Source of the DNA: Acinetobacter lwoffii
GTDB taxonomy: Bacteria > Pseudomonadota > Gammaproteobacteria > Pseudomonadales > Moraxellaceae
Reading direction: 5' to 3'
DNA: 64,000 nt
Assembly (NCBI GenBank): GCA_013530545.1
Contig: SPVA01000043.1
Location: 1-64,000 of the forward strand
Shown: positions 46,227-54,118 of the stretch, in pieces
How the letters are laid out: every line of letters starts with the position of its first letter
How positions within the stretch are numbered: the first letter of the stretch is position 1
The notes under the pieces: model-generated
What the model was told of the DNA's origin: nothing
Database searches by the model: none
The model's input: only the letters and a program-made list of their open reading frames with translations
Translations under genes and position numbers: made by a program

Positions 46227-46466
46227 ATGAATTATTCAAATCAATTGCTGACACTCGACGGCATTCAATCTTCAGCTCCTGATCTCCAGCAAACTCTAAA
46301 TACTGAACTTCTAAATAAACAGCAACGTCACGATCTTCTGGTTCGTGTGCTCAAAAGTACCGCTTATAAACCTAGTATTATCGACCTGCTAAAAAGCATC
46401 CTGATATCCAATAAAAAATGGCATATAACCAAAATAAAAGGACCTCGTGGTGTCACTTTTTTGTGA
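46227..46466 (+). CDS. 79-aa protein under C4 antisense control
   Basis: The ATG follows TAAGGA, which is the sequence covered by the C4 complement. The product is helical and basic at its C-terminus (ISNKKWHITKIKGPRGV) and matches no family I recognise. By position it stands where P1/P7 have the antirepressor or cell-division inhibitor genes, so an antirepressor-like or host-acting role is possible but unproven. Confidence 0.6.
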   Translation: MNYSNQLLTLDGIQSSAPDLQQTLNTELLNKQQRHDLLVRVLKSTAYKPSIIDLLKSILISNKKWHITKIKGPRGVTFL

Positions 46467-46521
46467 TTTGTGCAAGATGCAGACAAAATGCATTTGATTT
46501 GCTCCTTTACTGCTTGAACAG

Positions 46522-46551
46522 TTGAAGCCTTGGTATTTATCAGCTTATATA
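46522..46551 (+). promoter_or_regulatory. Promoter of the first mini-gene
   Basis: TTGAAG (46522-46527) and TATATA (46546-46551) are separated by 18 bases, 45 bp before the start codon at 46597. Confidence 0.5.
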
Positions 46552-46596
46552 TACCGCAAGCGGAACAGGTTAAAAAATTCATTAGCGGGAGAGAAT

Positions 46597-46794
46597 ATGA
46601 ATACACCAACGAATGATGATATTCGGGAAGAAATTTTGTTGCATATGCTCGATTTAAAACATCGCTTAAATTTAATGAGTAAAGTTCAGGTGACAAATGG
46701 GGAACAGATTGAACATGAAGAATTGAATGCACTGTTTAGCTCATTCAGCAAAGATATGAATCAGATTATCGATTCGTTCCAAAGTATCGTTTAA
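46597..46794 (+). CDS. 65-aa mini-protein, tandem paralogue A
   Basis: The ATG follows GGGAGAG. The protein is acidic and helical. Its core LKHRLNLMSKVQVTNGEQIE, with LF and N-x-II-x-x-F downstream, aligns with the protein at 46940-47146. It has its own promoter and terminator. No function known. Confidence 0.65.
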   Translation: MNTPTNDDIREEILLHMLDLKHRLNLMSKVQVTNGEQIEHEELNALFSSFSKDMNQIIDSFQSIV

Positions 46795-46797
46795 AAG

Positions 46798-46823
46798 AAA
46801 GCCCTCATTTTGAGGGCTTTTTT
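46798..46823 (+). terminator. Terminator of mini-gene A
   Basis: AAAGCCCTCA and TGAGGGCTTT form the stem, followed by a T run. Confidence 0.9.
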
Positions 46824-46939
46824 GTAATTGTCTGATTATTTTTTTACCATAAGACATAATCTGTCGCACTGTGTCACTTGTTGATCTTCCCCTTTTCAAT
46901 CTTTTCAATACAATGTTCAATGTTACTAAAGGAGGATAA

Positions 46940-47146
46940 ATGTCGAACAATACCGTAAACAACAATGATGACCAAAACGAAGAAACGCTAATTGAATTAA
47001 TTCACTTAAAAAACTGTCTAGGTTTGATGAGTAAAATGAAAGTCCAGGAAGGTGAACAGATTGACGCAGCAGAGATCAATTCACTATTCACCACAATGCA
47101 TGACCAAGTAAATAAAATAATTAAAAAATTTGAAATGTCGTTGTAA
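46940..47146 (+). CDS. 68-aa mini-protein, tandem paralogue B
   Basis: The ATG follows a very strong AAAGGAGG. The core LKNCLGLMSKMKVQEGEQID matches paralogue A position by position, as does the following E-x-N-x-LF segment and the N-K-II-K-x-F end. The two are single-unit genes in series, each closed by a terminator, probably from a tandem duplication with later divergence. Confidence 0.65.
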   Translation: MSNNTVNNNDDQNEETLIELIHLKNCLGLMSKMKVQEGEQIDAAEINSLFTTMHDQVNKIIKKFEMSL

Positions 47147-47175
47147 AAAAAATGCCACCGATTAGGTGGCATTTT
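47147..47175. terminator. Bidirectional terminator between mini-gene B and the repressor
   Basis: AAAATGCCACC and GGTGGCATTTT form a perfect stem with a 5-base loop. It closes two convergent genes. Confidence 0.9.
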
Positions 47176-47500
47176 GCGTTGCATAGGCTTTGGCCATTCC
47201 GAGAAAACCTATTTTCGCTGTATCGTTTTTTAGTGACCGATAAGCAGAAATTACTTGGTGCTCATCTTCACTTAATTCCGTAAATCGAACACCAAACGTC
47301 ACATAGAACGTATCAAATCCCGCATCTTGCAAAACAGTTAATTGGTTCTGATTCAACGGATCGCCTTGCTTTTCATAACGAACAATAGAACCCACAGCCA
47401 CATCCAGCAACTCTGCCACGCTTGGCTGAGTCAGTTTTAAACGTTTTCGTTCGGCTTTCAAACGTGCTCCACGCTCTAAAAACTTATCATTAATCGACAT
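47162..47500 (-). CDS. XRE-family prophage repressor
   Basis: The 112-aa protein has an N-terminal helix-turn-helix (about 14-65: LKAERKRLKLTQPSVAELLDVAVGSIVRYE) and a short C-terminal oligomerisation part without an S24 peptidase. It is transcribed away from the early genes and faces the ribbon-helix-helix gene across a 97-bp control region, the normal layout of a P2-type C repressor. Lack of a peptidase implies induction not by RecA-driven self-cleavage but by an antirepressor or another route. Confidence 0.82.
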   Translation of the reverse strand: MSINDKFLERGARLKAERKRLKLTQPSVAELLDVAVGSIVRYEKQGDPLNQNQLTVLQDAGFDTFYVTFGVRFTELSEDEHQVISAYRSLKNDTAKIGFLGMAKAYATQNAT

Positions 47501-47597
47501 TTTTACCCACCAAAGTATTGAAACTTTCGATTTATCGTAATATTATTCAGTAATACAGTGATTCACTGATGCTCTATCAACATTTTAAGGACTTGCT
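47501..47597. promoter_or_regulatory. Divergent control region of the lysis-lysogeny switch
   Basis: Two related half-sites, ATTCAGTAAT (47545-47554) and ATTCACTGAT (47561-47570), lie 16 bp apart. TGATTCACTGAT (47559-47570) is identical to the operator in the C4 promoter. On the minus strand TTGATA (about 47575) could be the repressor -35. Confidence 0.6.
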
Positions 47598-47789
47598 ATG
47601 AGTAATGTCGAAAGCAGAACAAAAGCAATCATCACACACACAACTCCGAACCGTCATCAGTTCCTGAGAGTCTGCGCTGCTGAAGCAGGAATGACAATTT
47701 CCAGCTTTACAGAAAAACTCATTTCTGAAGCTTTATCGAAAGTTGAAAAATCTGACAACCCATTTTCTGAAGCCAAAAATAAACAATAA
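47598..47789 (+). CDS. Ribbon-helix-helix regulator opposing the repressor
   Basis: The 63-aa protein fits the Arc/MetJ fold: a short strand (TKAIITHTTPN), helix HQFLRVCAAEAGMT and helix ISSFTEKLISEAL. It is the first gene of the rightward early operon and probably plays the Cro/Cox role. The ATG follows AAGGA. Confidence 0.75.
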   Translation: MSNVESRTKAIITHTTPNRHQFLRVCAAEAGMTISSFTEKLISEALSKVEKSDNPFSEAKNKQ

Positions 47790-47839
47790 GCCCCTGAAAA
47801 GCTTATTAGTTTACTTAATTCAAGCTAAGAGTAAACAGA

Positions 47840-48082
47840 ATGACAACACTTCAAGAACTTTGTATAAAGCGAAAGAATCAACTCCAAAATCGTAATGGTA
47901 CAGAAGCCTTAAGAAAACGTATAGACCATTTAAAAACTTTGTCTGGTGAAGAACGTCAACGCTTTGCTGAAAAATTAAAAGGCTATATCGAAGCCTTATT
48001 TGAACACCAAATCATTACATTCCAAGACGCAAAGGATTGGGAATGGATTGTTGAAAGCAAAAGGGACTTCACTAATGTCTGA
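47840..48082 (+). CDS. 80-aa early-operon protein of unknown function
   Basis: A helical, charged protein (LRKRIDHLKTLSGEERQRF core) with no recognised domain. Its stop overlaps the start of the primase gene by 8 bp, so translation of the two is coupled. Confidence 0.6.
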   Translation: MTTLQELCIKRKNQLQNRNGTEALRKRIDHLKTLSGEERQRFAEKLKGYIEALFEHQIITFQDAKDWEWIVESKRDFTNV

Positions 48083-50834
48083 AATTAAACATCGCATCAT
48101 TGCCCGTCTTGAACAAATGTTCAGTTTCAAGATACGTGGCGAATGGTTCCGTGAAGGTGTCTGCCCACAATGCGGAAAAAAAGAACTTTATACCCATGCA
48201 CACAATCCTCGTTTGGTGAAATGTGGTCGTTTGGTCAAATGTGGTTATGAAGAACACGTCAAAGATATCTGTGAAGACTTATTCAAAGACTGGTCTGAAT
48301 ACCATCCGCAAACCGATACAAATCCAAATGCTGCAGCAGATGCATTTTTATCAGAAGGTCGTGGTTTCGATCTTAAAAACTTAATTGGTAAATACACCCA
48401 GCAGTTCTATACAGATAAAGACAGTAAAGAATCATCTGCAACTGTTCGCTTTATGCTAGATGACAAAAACTATTGGGAACGTCTAATCGACAGACCAGAA
48501 CGTTTTGGCAATAAAAAAGCACGCTTTAACTATGGTTTCAAAAATTCTGGCCAAGCATGGTCAGTATATGAATTGGATGAACTTTGCCGTTTAGGGGAAA
48601 AAGGCCAAGCGATCTGGATCACTGAAGGAATCTTTGATGCCATTGCACTGAGTCAGTCAGGTGTCAAAGCCATGTCTTGCCTGTCATGTGTCAACTACCC
48701 TTCTCAAATGCTTAAAGCTATTGCTGATCGCTGCCATGAACTCAAGATTGACAAGCCACGTTTACGTTGGGCATTCGACAATGATTCGGCAGGTAAAGGT
48801 TACACAGTTAAATGGCATGAACGTTCACGTGCTGAAGGTTGGTCATCTACGGCTGCACAGCCACCGGCAAATGGTGGTAAAAAACTTGATTGGAATGATT
48901 TATTTCAGTGGGACAAACTTAACCCTGATCAGTTCCCAAAGTATAAACACTATGGTGAATTGCTCATTGCTGAAACGGCTGAAGAAGCAGGTCTTTTAAT
49001 TTACAACTTCTATGAAGGTCGTCGTCATACCTTCTATTACAACCACAAATTCCGTTTGTACTGGTGGGAACTCGACTATGACAAATTCAATAAAGCGGTT
49101 CAGCACCTGGAAGACCGCAACAATGAAGCAGCTGAAAATGGTGGTCAGATCCTGACTGATAAAGAGATCCGTGCCAGTGCATTAAAGAATTGTTCAGCAG
49201 CCAAAGAAATTTGCAACGCTCAGATTGAACCGTTGTACTTCCAACGGAATGAAATCACCGATGAATCTTGGTACTACTTCAAATTGCAAAGCCCATGGTC
49301 AGAAGCAAAAACCACCTTTACAGCTGATCAAATGTCATCACGTTCCAAGTTCAAACCACGTGTTATGTCGGTGATGTCCGGTGCAATGTGGACAGGTACC
49401 GATAATCACCTGGAAACATTCATCAAACGTGAAACTGAGCGTTTACGTGAAGTCAAAACTATTGACTACATTGGTTATAGCCGTGAGTACCAAACTTATA
49501 TCTTTGAAAAATATGCGGTGCATAAAGGCCAAATCATTGCCATCAATGAGCATGACTTTTTCAAAGTAAAACGTCAGGAAATTAAAACACTGGCAAGTTC
49601 ACCAGCGATCACATTGAACCCTAAAAAACAGTTTGATCCGTCATGGTGGAATGACTTCCATAAAGTCCGTGGTGCAAAAGGTATTGTGGCTTTGGCTTGG
49701 TGGATGGGTTCATATTTTGCTGAACAAATCCGTGCCATGCACAGCTCATACCCTTTCATGGAAATTGTCGGTGAAGCAGGTGCAGGTAAATCACGTTTAA
49801 TTGAAATGATGTGGAAACTTTCAGGCCGTAAAGACTATGAAGGCTTTGATGCAAACAAATCAACAAACGTGGCGGTGTACCGTAACTTTGCACAGATCGC
49901 AAACCTGCCAGTGGTCCTGATCGAAGGCGACCGTAATGACGTGAATGGTAATGCTGTTCAAAAGTCCAAATTCAGTTGGGATGAATTGAAAGATGCCTTC
50001 AATGGTCGTGCCATTCGTTCCAAAGGTTTAAAGACTGCAGGTAATGAAACCTATGAACCACCGTTTCGTGGTGCCATCCTGATTTCACAGAACACGGCAA
50101 TTCAGGCTTCAGAAGCAATTTTGACTCGTACTTTGCACTTGTACTTTGACCGCAAAGGACAGTCACTGGAAACAAAACGCATTGTCGATGAACTGGATCG
50201 CATGGAACTTGAAGATGCCTGCACATTCATGACCCATTGTCTGCGTAATGAAGACAAGATCTTGGAGACATACGCATCAAAGTTACAGTCAATTGAAGAT
50301 CACTATCATGAAATTGGTATTACCCATACACGTATTGCCTTATGTCATGCACAAGTAGCTGCACTGATCGAAGCAATGACCAAACACGTTTTGCCAATCG
50401 ACTTGGAAGACATGCTTGAAGCACAAGAAATGCTTGAACAAATGGCACGTGAACGTGTTGAACAGTTGAATGGTGATCATCCTGACGTGGAAAAATTCTG
50501 GGATGTTTACGAATATCTTCAAGGCAATCGTTCACCAGAATGGGGTTTAAATCATCACCCTGCCGATGCTCAAACGGTCGCAATCAACTTAAACGAAATT
50601 TACAAAGTGGCTGCACGCAACTATCAGCAGCTGCCTGAAATCAATGAAATGAAGAAATTACTTCGCACCTCACGCAAGTACAAATTCATTGAAAGTAATA
50701 AACAGGTGTACTCAGACCGCTTCCCTGCCGATGACGTGGCAGCAGTAACCAAAAATCGTGAAGTACCAGGTAAAGCAAGCCGAAATGTGAAGTGCTGGAT
50801 CTTCACCAATCCAAATTTAGGGGCAAAGAAATAA
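48075..50834 (+). CDS. TOPRIM primase-helicase replication protein
   Basis: The 919-aa protein has an N-terminal zinc ribbon (CPQCGKKELYTHAH, later CG and CGY), a TOPRIM domain (ITEGIFDAIALSQSG, then FDNDSAGKGY about residues 180-245) and a C-terminal P-loop motor with Walker A GEAGAGKSRL, Walker B VVLIEGDRND and a sensor segment ISQNTAIQASEAILTRT. It likely primes and unwinds phage DNA. This replaces P2 gpA, the rolling-circle nickase, and implies a different replication mode. The ATG at 48075 is chosen over the longer frame because it overlaps the previous stop. Confidence 0.87.
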   Translation: MSEIKHRIIARLEQMFSFKIRGEWFREGVCPQCGKKELYTHAHNPRLVKCGRLVKCGYEEHVKDICEDLFKDWSEYHPQTDTNPNAAADAFLSEGRGFDLKNLIGKYTQQFYTDKDSKESSATVRFMLDDKNYWERLIDRPERFGNKKARFNYGFKNSGQAWSVYELDELCRLGEKGQAIWITEGIFDAIALSQSGVKAMSCLSCVNYPSQMLKAIADRCHELKIDKPRLRWAFDNDSAGKGYTVKWHERSRAEGWSSTAAQPPANGGKKLDWNDLFQWDKLNPDQFPKYKHYGELLIAETAEEAGLLIYNFYEGRRHTFYYNHKFRLYWWELDYDKFNKAVQHLEDRNNEAAENGGQILTDKEIRASALKNCSAAKEICNAQIEPLYFQRNEITDESWYYFKLQSPWSEAKTTFTADQMSSRSKFKPRVMSVMSGAMWTGTDNHLETFIKRETERLREVKTIDYIGYSREYQTYIFEKYAVHKGQIIAINEHDFFKVKRQEIKTLASSPAITLNPKKQFDPSWWNDFHKVRGAKGIVALAWWMGSYFAEQIRAMHSSYPFMEIVGEAGAGKSRLIEMMWKLSGRKDYEGFDANKSTNVAVYRNFAQIANLPVVLIEGDRNDVNGNAVQKSKFSWDELKDAFNGRAIRSKGLKTAGNETYEPPFRGAILISQNTAIQASEAILTRTLHLYFDRKGQSLETKRIVDELDRMELEDACTFMTHCLRNEDKILETYASKLQSIEDHYHEIGITHTRIALCHAQVAALIEAMTKHVLPIDLEDMLEAQEMLEQMARERVEQLNGDHPDVEKFWDVYEYLQGNRSPEWGLNHHPADAQTVAINLNEIYKVAARNYQQLPEINEMKKLLRTSRKYKFIESNKQVYSDRFPADDVAAVTKNREVPGKASRNVKCWIFTNPNLGAKK

Positions 50835-51325
50835 TGAACGCTCAAACACAAAAAGATCGAAGCTATTACACCATGATCGCAGAACACCAGGATATTTCAG
50901 CGCGTGTACTACGTTTGCATACTGTTCTTAATCAGCACCCATGCATTCAGCACATGCCAACTGAAGCATGCATCCTGATCAACGAAATGAAAAATATTGT
51001 TGAAACTGGCAAAGCACAGCCAGGTGGACTTGAAACTGCTGAACTCAATTTTGATTCTGAACTACCGTTCACAGATCCTGAAATGAATACTGCACATGAC
51101 TTTGCCATAGGCGACATCGTGTGGATCCCGGATGAATTTGCACGCTACAAATTTATTGTCAGCAGTCATCAGCGTTTTGAAGTGACTCAGATCGTCGGTA
51201 CAGACCAACTTTATGTCTGCCACATTGAAAATCCAGACATTCCATTCACCAACAATCAGAAATGTTTCACAGCACATTTCAGTCATTTTGCAAAAGTTAC
51301 AGGAGAAGAATCATGCGTGGCGTAA
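50834..51325 (+). CDS. Early-operon hypothetical protein
   Basis: The 163-aa protein starts at an ATG overlapping the primase stop (TAATG). The second half contains an SH3-like/KOW-like stretch [18 protein letters not shown] ... YVCHIENPD. No family is recognised. It overlaps the ssb gene at its end by 13 bp. Confidence 0.65.
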   Translation: MNAQTQKDRSYYTMIAEHQDISARVLRLHTVLNQHPCIQHMPTEACILINEMKNIVETGKAQPGGLETAELNFDSELPFTDPEMNTAHDFAIGDIVWIPDEFARYKFIVSSHQRFEVTQIVGTDQLYVCHIENPDIPFTNNQKCFTAHFSHFAKVTGEESCVA

Positions 51326-51666
51326 ATAAAGTAATTTTGGTCGGCACGCTAGGTGCCAATCCTGAAAGCAGAACCTTTCCAAATGGTGGTTCAGTTTGTC
51401 AGTTTTCAATCGCCACTTCTGAAAAATGGCAGAACAAACAAACTGGTGATTGGATTGAACAAACCGAATGGCACCGTATTGTGGCCAACAATCGTTTGGG
51501 TGAAATTGCCCAGCAGTACTTAAAAAAAGGCTCAAAAGTGTATATCGAAGGCTCACTTCGTACACGTAAATGGAACGACCAAAACGGTCAGGAACGCTAC
51601 AGCACAGAAATTCGTGCAGACAGTTTACAGATGCTGGATTCAGCACCACAGGCAAATGGGTATTAA
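51313..51666 (+). CDS. ssb: Single-stranded DNA-binding protein, tail-less
   Basis: The 117-aa protein is a bacterial-type OB-fold [22 protein letters not shown], then [20 protein letters not shown] and [12 protein letters not shown]. It stops at [10 protein letters not shown] just after the OB fold, so the acidic, DIPF-type C-terminal tip that recruits host repair and replication proteins is missing. Confidence 0.92.
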   Translation: MRGVNKVILVGTLGANPESRTFPNGGSVCQFSIATSEKWQNKQTGDWIEQTEWHRIVANNRLGEIAQQYLKKGSKVYIEGSLRTRKWNDQNGQERYSTEIRADSLQMLDSAPQANGY

Positions 51667-51676
51667 GGGGATAAAA

Positions 51677-52174
51677 ATGCAGAAATATTATGAAATCAAT
51701 GACACCGAAGCTGTAAATAAAATTGATGCTGCGCTTTCAGCTTCGAATAAATTTGACGAAAAACTTCATTTAGTGGGTGAACAATACGGTGCTGATGGTT
51801 ATGGCGTTCACAACACTTTAAGCAATGGAAAAATTTTCCATCACATTTGGTTTTTTGATGAATCAAAAATTGACAAAACGCTTTTTAAAATTAGCAAAGG
51901 CAAGCCAATGAGTGGCAAGCCTATTTTTGAAGCGAGACCACGTAAAACGAATAAACAGTTTTATTCAGAATTTATGAAGGATATGAATAGCCTTAATTAC
52001 TCTGATCTGACAACGACACTCTTTGGTGAAGTCATCCGTTATGGAGCTGATTTAGCTTTCAAAAAGAAAGAAAATAAATATTTTGTGTCAGCAAACTTTG
52101 ACGTTGTTTTGCCCCACATTGAATTGACTGCTAGTCAGTATCAAAGTGCAGTTGAAGGAGAAAATAATAAATGA
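51677..52174 (+). CDS. Early-operon hypothetical protein
   Basis: The 165-aa protein starts at an ATG preceded by AAGGGGATAAAA. It has a mixed alpha/beta look (YEINDTEAVNKIDAALSAS; later FEARPRKTNKQFYSEF). No function assigned. Its stop overlaps the PrtN-like start by 4 bp. Confidence 0.6.
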   Translation: MQKYYEINDTEAVNKIDAALSASNKFDEKLHLVGEQYGADGYGVHNTLSNGKIFHHIWFFDESKIDKTLFKISKGKPMSGKPIFEARPRKTNKQFYSEFMKDMNSLNYSDLTTTLFGEVIRYGADLAFKKKENKYFVSANFDVVLPHIELTASQYQSAVEGENNK

Positions 52175-52449
52175 ACGCTGCATTGAATCAGTTTGATTCA
52201 AGTTTCTTATTGGCCATGAAGTATCAGTCTCCAGTGGTTCCACTGGAGGTGATCGTAAAGGACTTTTTACCACACCTGAACATTGAAACAGCAAAGAAGC
52301 GTGCAGCACTTCAAGACCTGCCCTTCCCAACCTTCAAGGCTGAGGATTCTAAAAAAGCCCCTTACATGGTGAACATTGCTGACGTTGCTTTATGGCTCAA
52401 CAAGCAAAGTCAGATTTCTAAACAAGATTGGACAAATATGCACGCCTAA
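52171..52449 (+). CDS. PrtN-like helix-turn-helix protein
   Basis: The 92-aa protein matches the pyocin activator PrtN family: SSFLLAMKYQSPVVPLEVI, then DFLPHLNIETAKKRAALQDLPFP-type helix pair (core NIETAKKRAALQDLPF) and VNIADVALWLNKQ. Family members activate bacteriocin/phage genes; some short HTH proteins next to integrases act as excisionases. It is near the end of the early operon, close to int. Confidence 0.75.
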   Translation: MNAALNQFDSSFLLAMKYQSPVVPLEVIVKDFLPHLNIETAKKRAALQDLPFPTFKAEDSKKAPYMVNIADVALWLNKQSQISKQDWTNMHA

Positions 52450-52472
52450 ACGCGTGCATCGAGGGTAAGCCG

Positions 52473-52679
52473 ATGGAATACGAAACAGATATTGAAAAAT
52501 TAAAGGCACAAAAACCTGAAGGTGCCACCATTGTTGCAGTCAAAGGCAGCCGAATTACATATTTCAAGGAAGATGGCAAAGACCGGTTACTGACTTTCAA
52601 TCGCACCATGTGGGTAAAAACGTGGTTCACACCATTTCACATGAACTTAAAACACTTTGACTTTATCGCGGTGATCTAA
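52473..52679 (+). CDS. 68-aa early-operon protein of unknown function
   Basis: The ATG follows GAGGGTAA. The product has a beta-rich middle (TIVAVKGSRITYFKEDGKDR) and an aromatic end. No family recognised. The next gene starts right after its stop. Confidence 0.55.
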   Translation: MEYETDIEKLKAQKPEGATIVAVKGSRITYFKEDGKDRLLTFNRTMWVKTWFTPFHMNLKHFDFIAVI

Positions 52680-52886
52680 ATGCAAAATATGTATCAAATG
52701 ATCAGCTTAAAAGATCAATTTCCACCAAAGGGTGAAAAGGTTTTAATTTACAGACCGCATGCACACCTACCACCGCATGAGGATCCGAATTTCAAAATCG
52801 CCAAATATATTGGTGAAGGTCTATGGATCGGAAGTCATTTTGAACATGAAATCACGCACTGGTTACCATTGATAAAGCCCCAATAA
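52680..52886 (+). CDS. DUF551-like small protein
   Basis: The 68-aa protein ends with the DUF551-type signature EHEITHWLPLIKPQ and contains FPPKGEKVLIYRP. Such small proteins are common in phage early operons. Role unknown. Confidence 0.65.
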   Translation: MQNMYQMISLKDQFPPKGEKVLIYRPHAHLPPHEDPNFKIAKYIGEGLWIGSHFEHEITHWLPLIKPQ

Positions 52887-52900
52887 ATGGGGCTTTTTTT
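52874..52900. terminator. Bidirectional terminator between early operon and int
   Basis: AAAGCCCC and GGGGCTTT form a stem with a 7-base loop and a T run on the plus strand. It closes two convergent genes. Confidence 0.88.
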
Positions 52901-54044
52901 ATACCAATTTTTTGGCCACTTTCATGGCTTCCACAAAATCCAATCGATCACGACGGCTTTTCAAATTCACATAACGTCTTAGACTTTCCCAGGACTCATG
53001 CAAACTGATCTGCTGCAGCTGGGGAATGGTCAAACCATCTTCAGCCAATCGGGTAATTCCTTCATGACGCAAATCATGAAAACGTAAATCTTCAATGCCG
53101 GTCATCTTGATCGCTTCACGCCAACGTGATGCAAATGATTTTGCATTCAATGGCAACAACACCGACGGATCTGCAGAATCTAAACGAAGCATTTGATCAC
53201 GGACATCAGGCTTCATTAATTCTTTAATGACACGTTCAGCCTGTTCAGTCACCTTAAAAATTTTATGATTGCCGGCACTGCCATTCGGATTTTTTAAATC
53301 AAAAACTTTCCATTCATTATGGTGCTGATCAAATTGATTCAAAAACAGTCGTGTCAATTCATCTTCACGCCTGCAGGTATAAATGGCCAACCACATAATC
53401 AGATGCAAAGGCATGGATGTTTTACTGGTTTTCCAACGCCTATAAAAATAATTAGTCAGTAATTGCAGCTCATTTGATGTCGGCAATCGGTCACGTTTCT
53501 TGGATTTCGTGATCACACGTGCATTGCGTAGACCTTTCATCGCCTGTTCTAGCTCAAAGATGTTCACTTTTTCACCCCAAACGAGATCCGCATGCGTCAA
53601 AACCACCTTTAAATATTGCAAATCTTGCAAGGCAGTACTTGATTCAATCGGATCTGCACCAATCTCTGGGTACCCTGTTCGCCTTAAATATGTATGATCA
53701 GTAAAATCTTTCCTGGTTAAATCTGAAATTTTGACCTTTCCGATTGGCCAATGGGTTAAAAAGCGGATGCCCATGCGTTTGGATCTTCCAAAACCTTCAA
53801 CTTCTTGTAAATATTTCTCTAAAGCAGCAGCTAAGGTTATGCCCTTTGAAATATTTGCAGAAATCATCAGTTCCGGATTCAATTCAAGTTCATATTCGCG
53901 CTTTTTGATCCATGCTTCAGCCAATGACCTTTTACTAAATGTCTTAGACTCTGTAAAATTCGGCAGCCCTTGTCGCTTCACGCGCACCTGCGCCCTGTAT
54001 TTTTTCACACCAGTGGACAGAACTCTTTCTGTAACTGTACCCAT
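52899..54044 (-). CDS. int: Tyrosine-type integrase targeting dusA
   Basis: The 381-aa recombinase has an N-terminal arm-binding region (KKYRAQVRVKRQGLPNF), a core-binding domain and a C-terminal catalytic domain with Arg in CRREDELTRL, His-x-x-Arg in FHDLRHEGITRLAEDG, a second His in SLHESWESL, and the Tyr nucleophile in RRYVNL. The start at 54044 follows AGGGTG; the longer frame reads through the arm repeats and is unlikely. It should catalyse integration into dusA and, with a directionality factor, excision. Confidence 0.93.
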   Translation of the reverse strand: MGTVTERVLSTGVKKYRAQVRVKRQGLPNFTESKTFSKRSLAEAWIKKREYELELNPELMISANISKGITLAAALEKYLQEVEGFGRSKRMGIRFLTHWPIGKVKISDLTRKDFTDHTYLRRTGYPEIGADPIESSTALQDLQYLKVVLTHADLVWGEKVNIFELEQAMKGLRNARVITKSKKRDRLPTSNELQLLTNYFYRRWKTSKTSMPLHLIMWLAIYTCRREDELTRLFLNQFDQHHNEWKVFDLKNPNGSAGNHKIFKVTEQAERVIKELMKPDVRDQMLRLDSADPSVLLPLNAKSFASRWREAIKMTGIEDLRFHDLRHEGITRLAEDGLTIPQLQQISLHESWESLRRYVNLKSRRDRLDFVEAMKVAKKLV

Positions 54045-54073
54045 AAATTTGCACCCTGACCCAAAACCCATTT

Positions 54074-54093
54074 CACGGTGCAAATACGGTGCA
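54074..54093 (+). repeat. Right arm-type repeat of the prophage
   Basis: An exact copy, in the same orientation, of the 20 bases at 19984-20003. Here it is followed by CCG, so the second heptamer is part of a perfect 10-bp palindrome CGGTGCACCG. It lies just upstream of int, so binding could also repress int. Confidence 0.75.
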
Positions 54094-54118
54094 CCGAAAT
54101 ACTGAAATATGGGGAAAT

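Noticed and set aside
46522-46596. Longer mini-gene A reading from 46522
   Set aside because: The added part covers its promoter; the similarity to mini-gene B and the ribosome-binding site support the start at 46597.
46840-46965. Minus-strand ORF (46741-46965) between the mini-genes
   Set aside because: It overlaps a terminator and both mini-gene ends, and has no recognisable ribosome-binding site or family.
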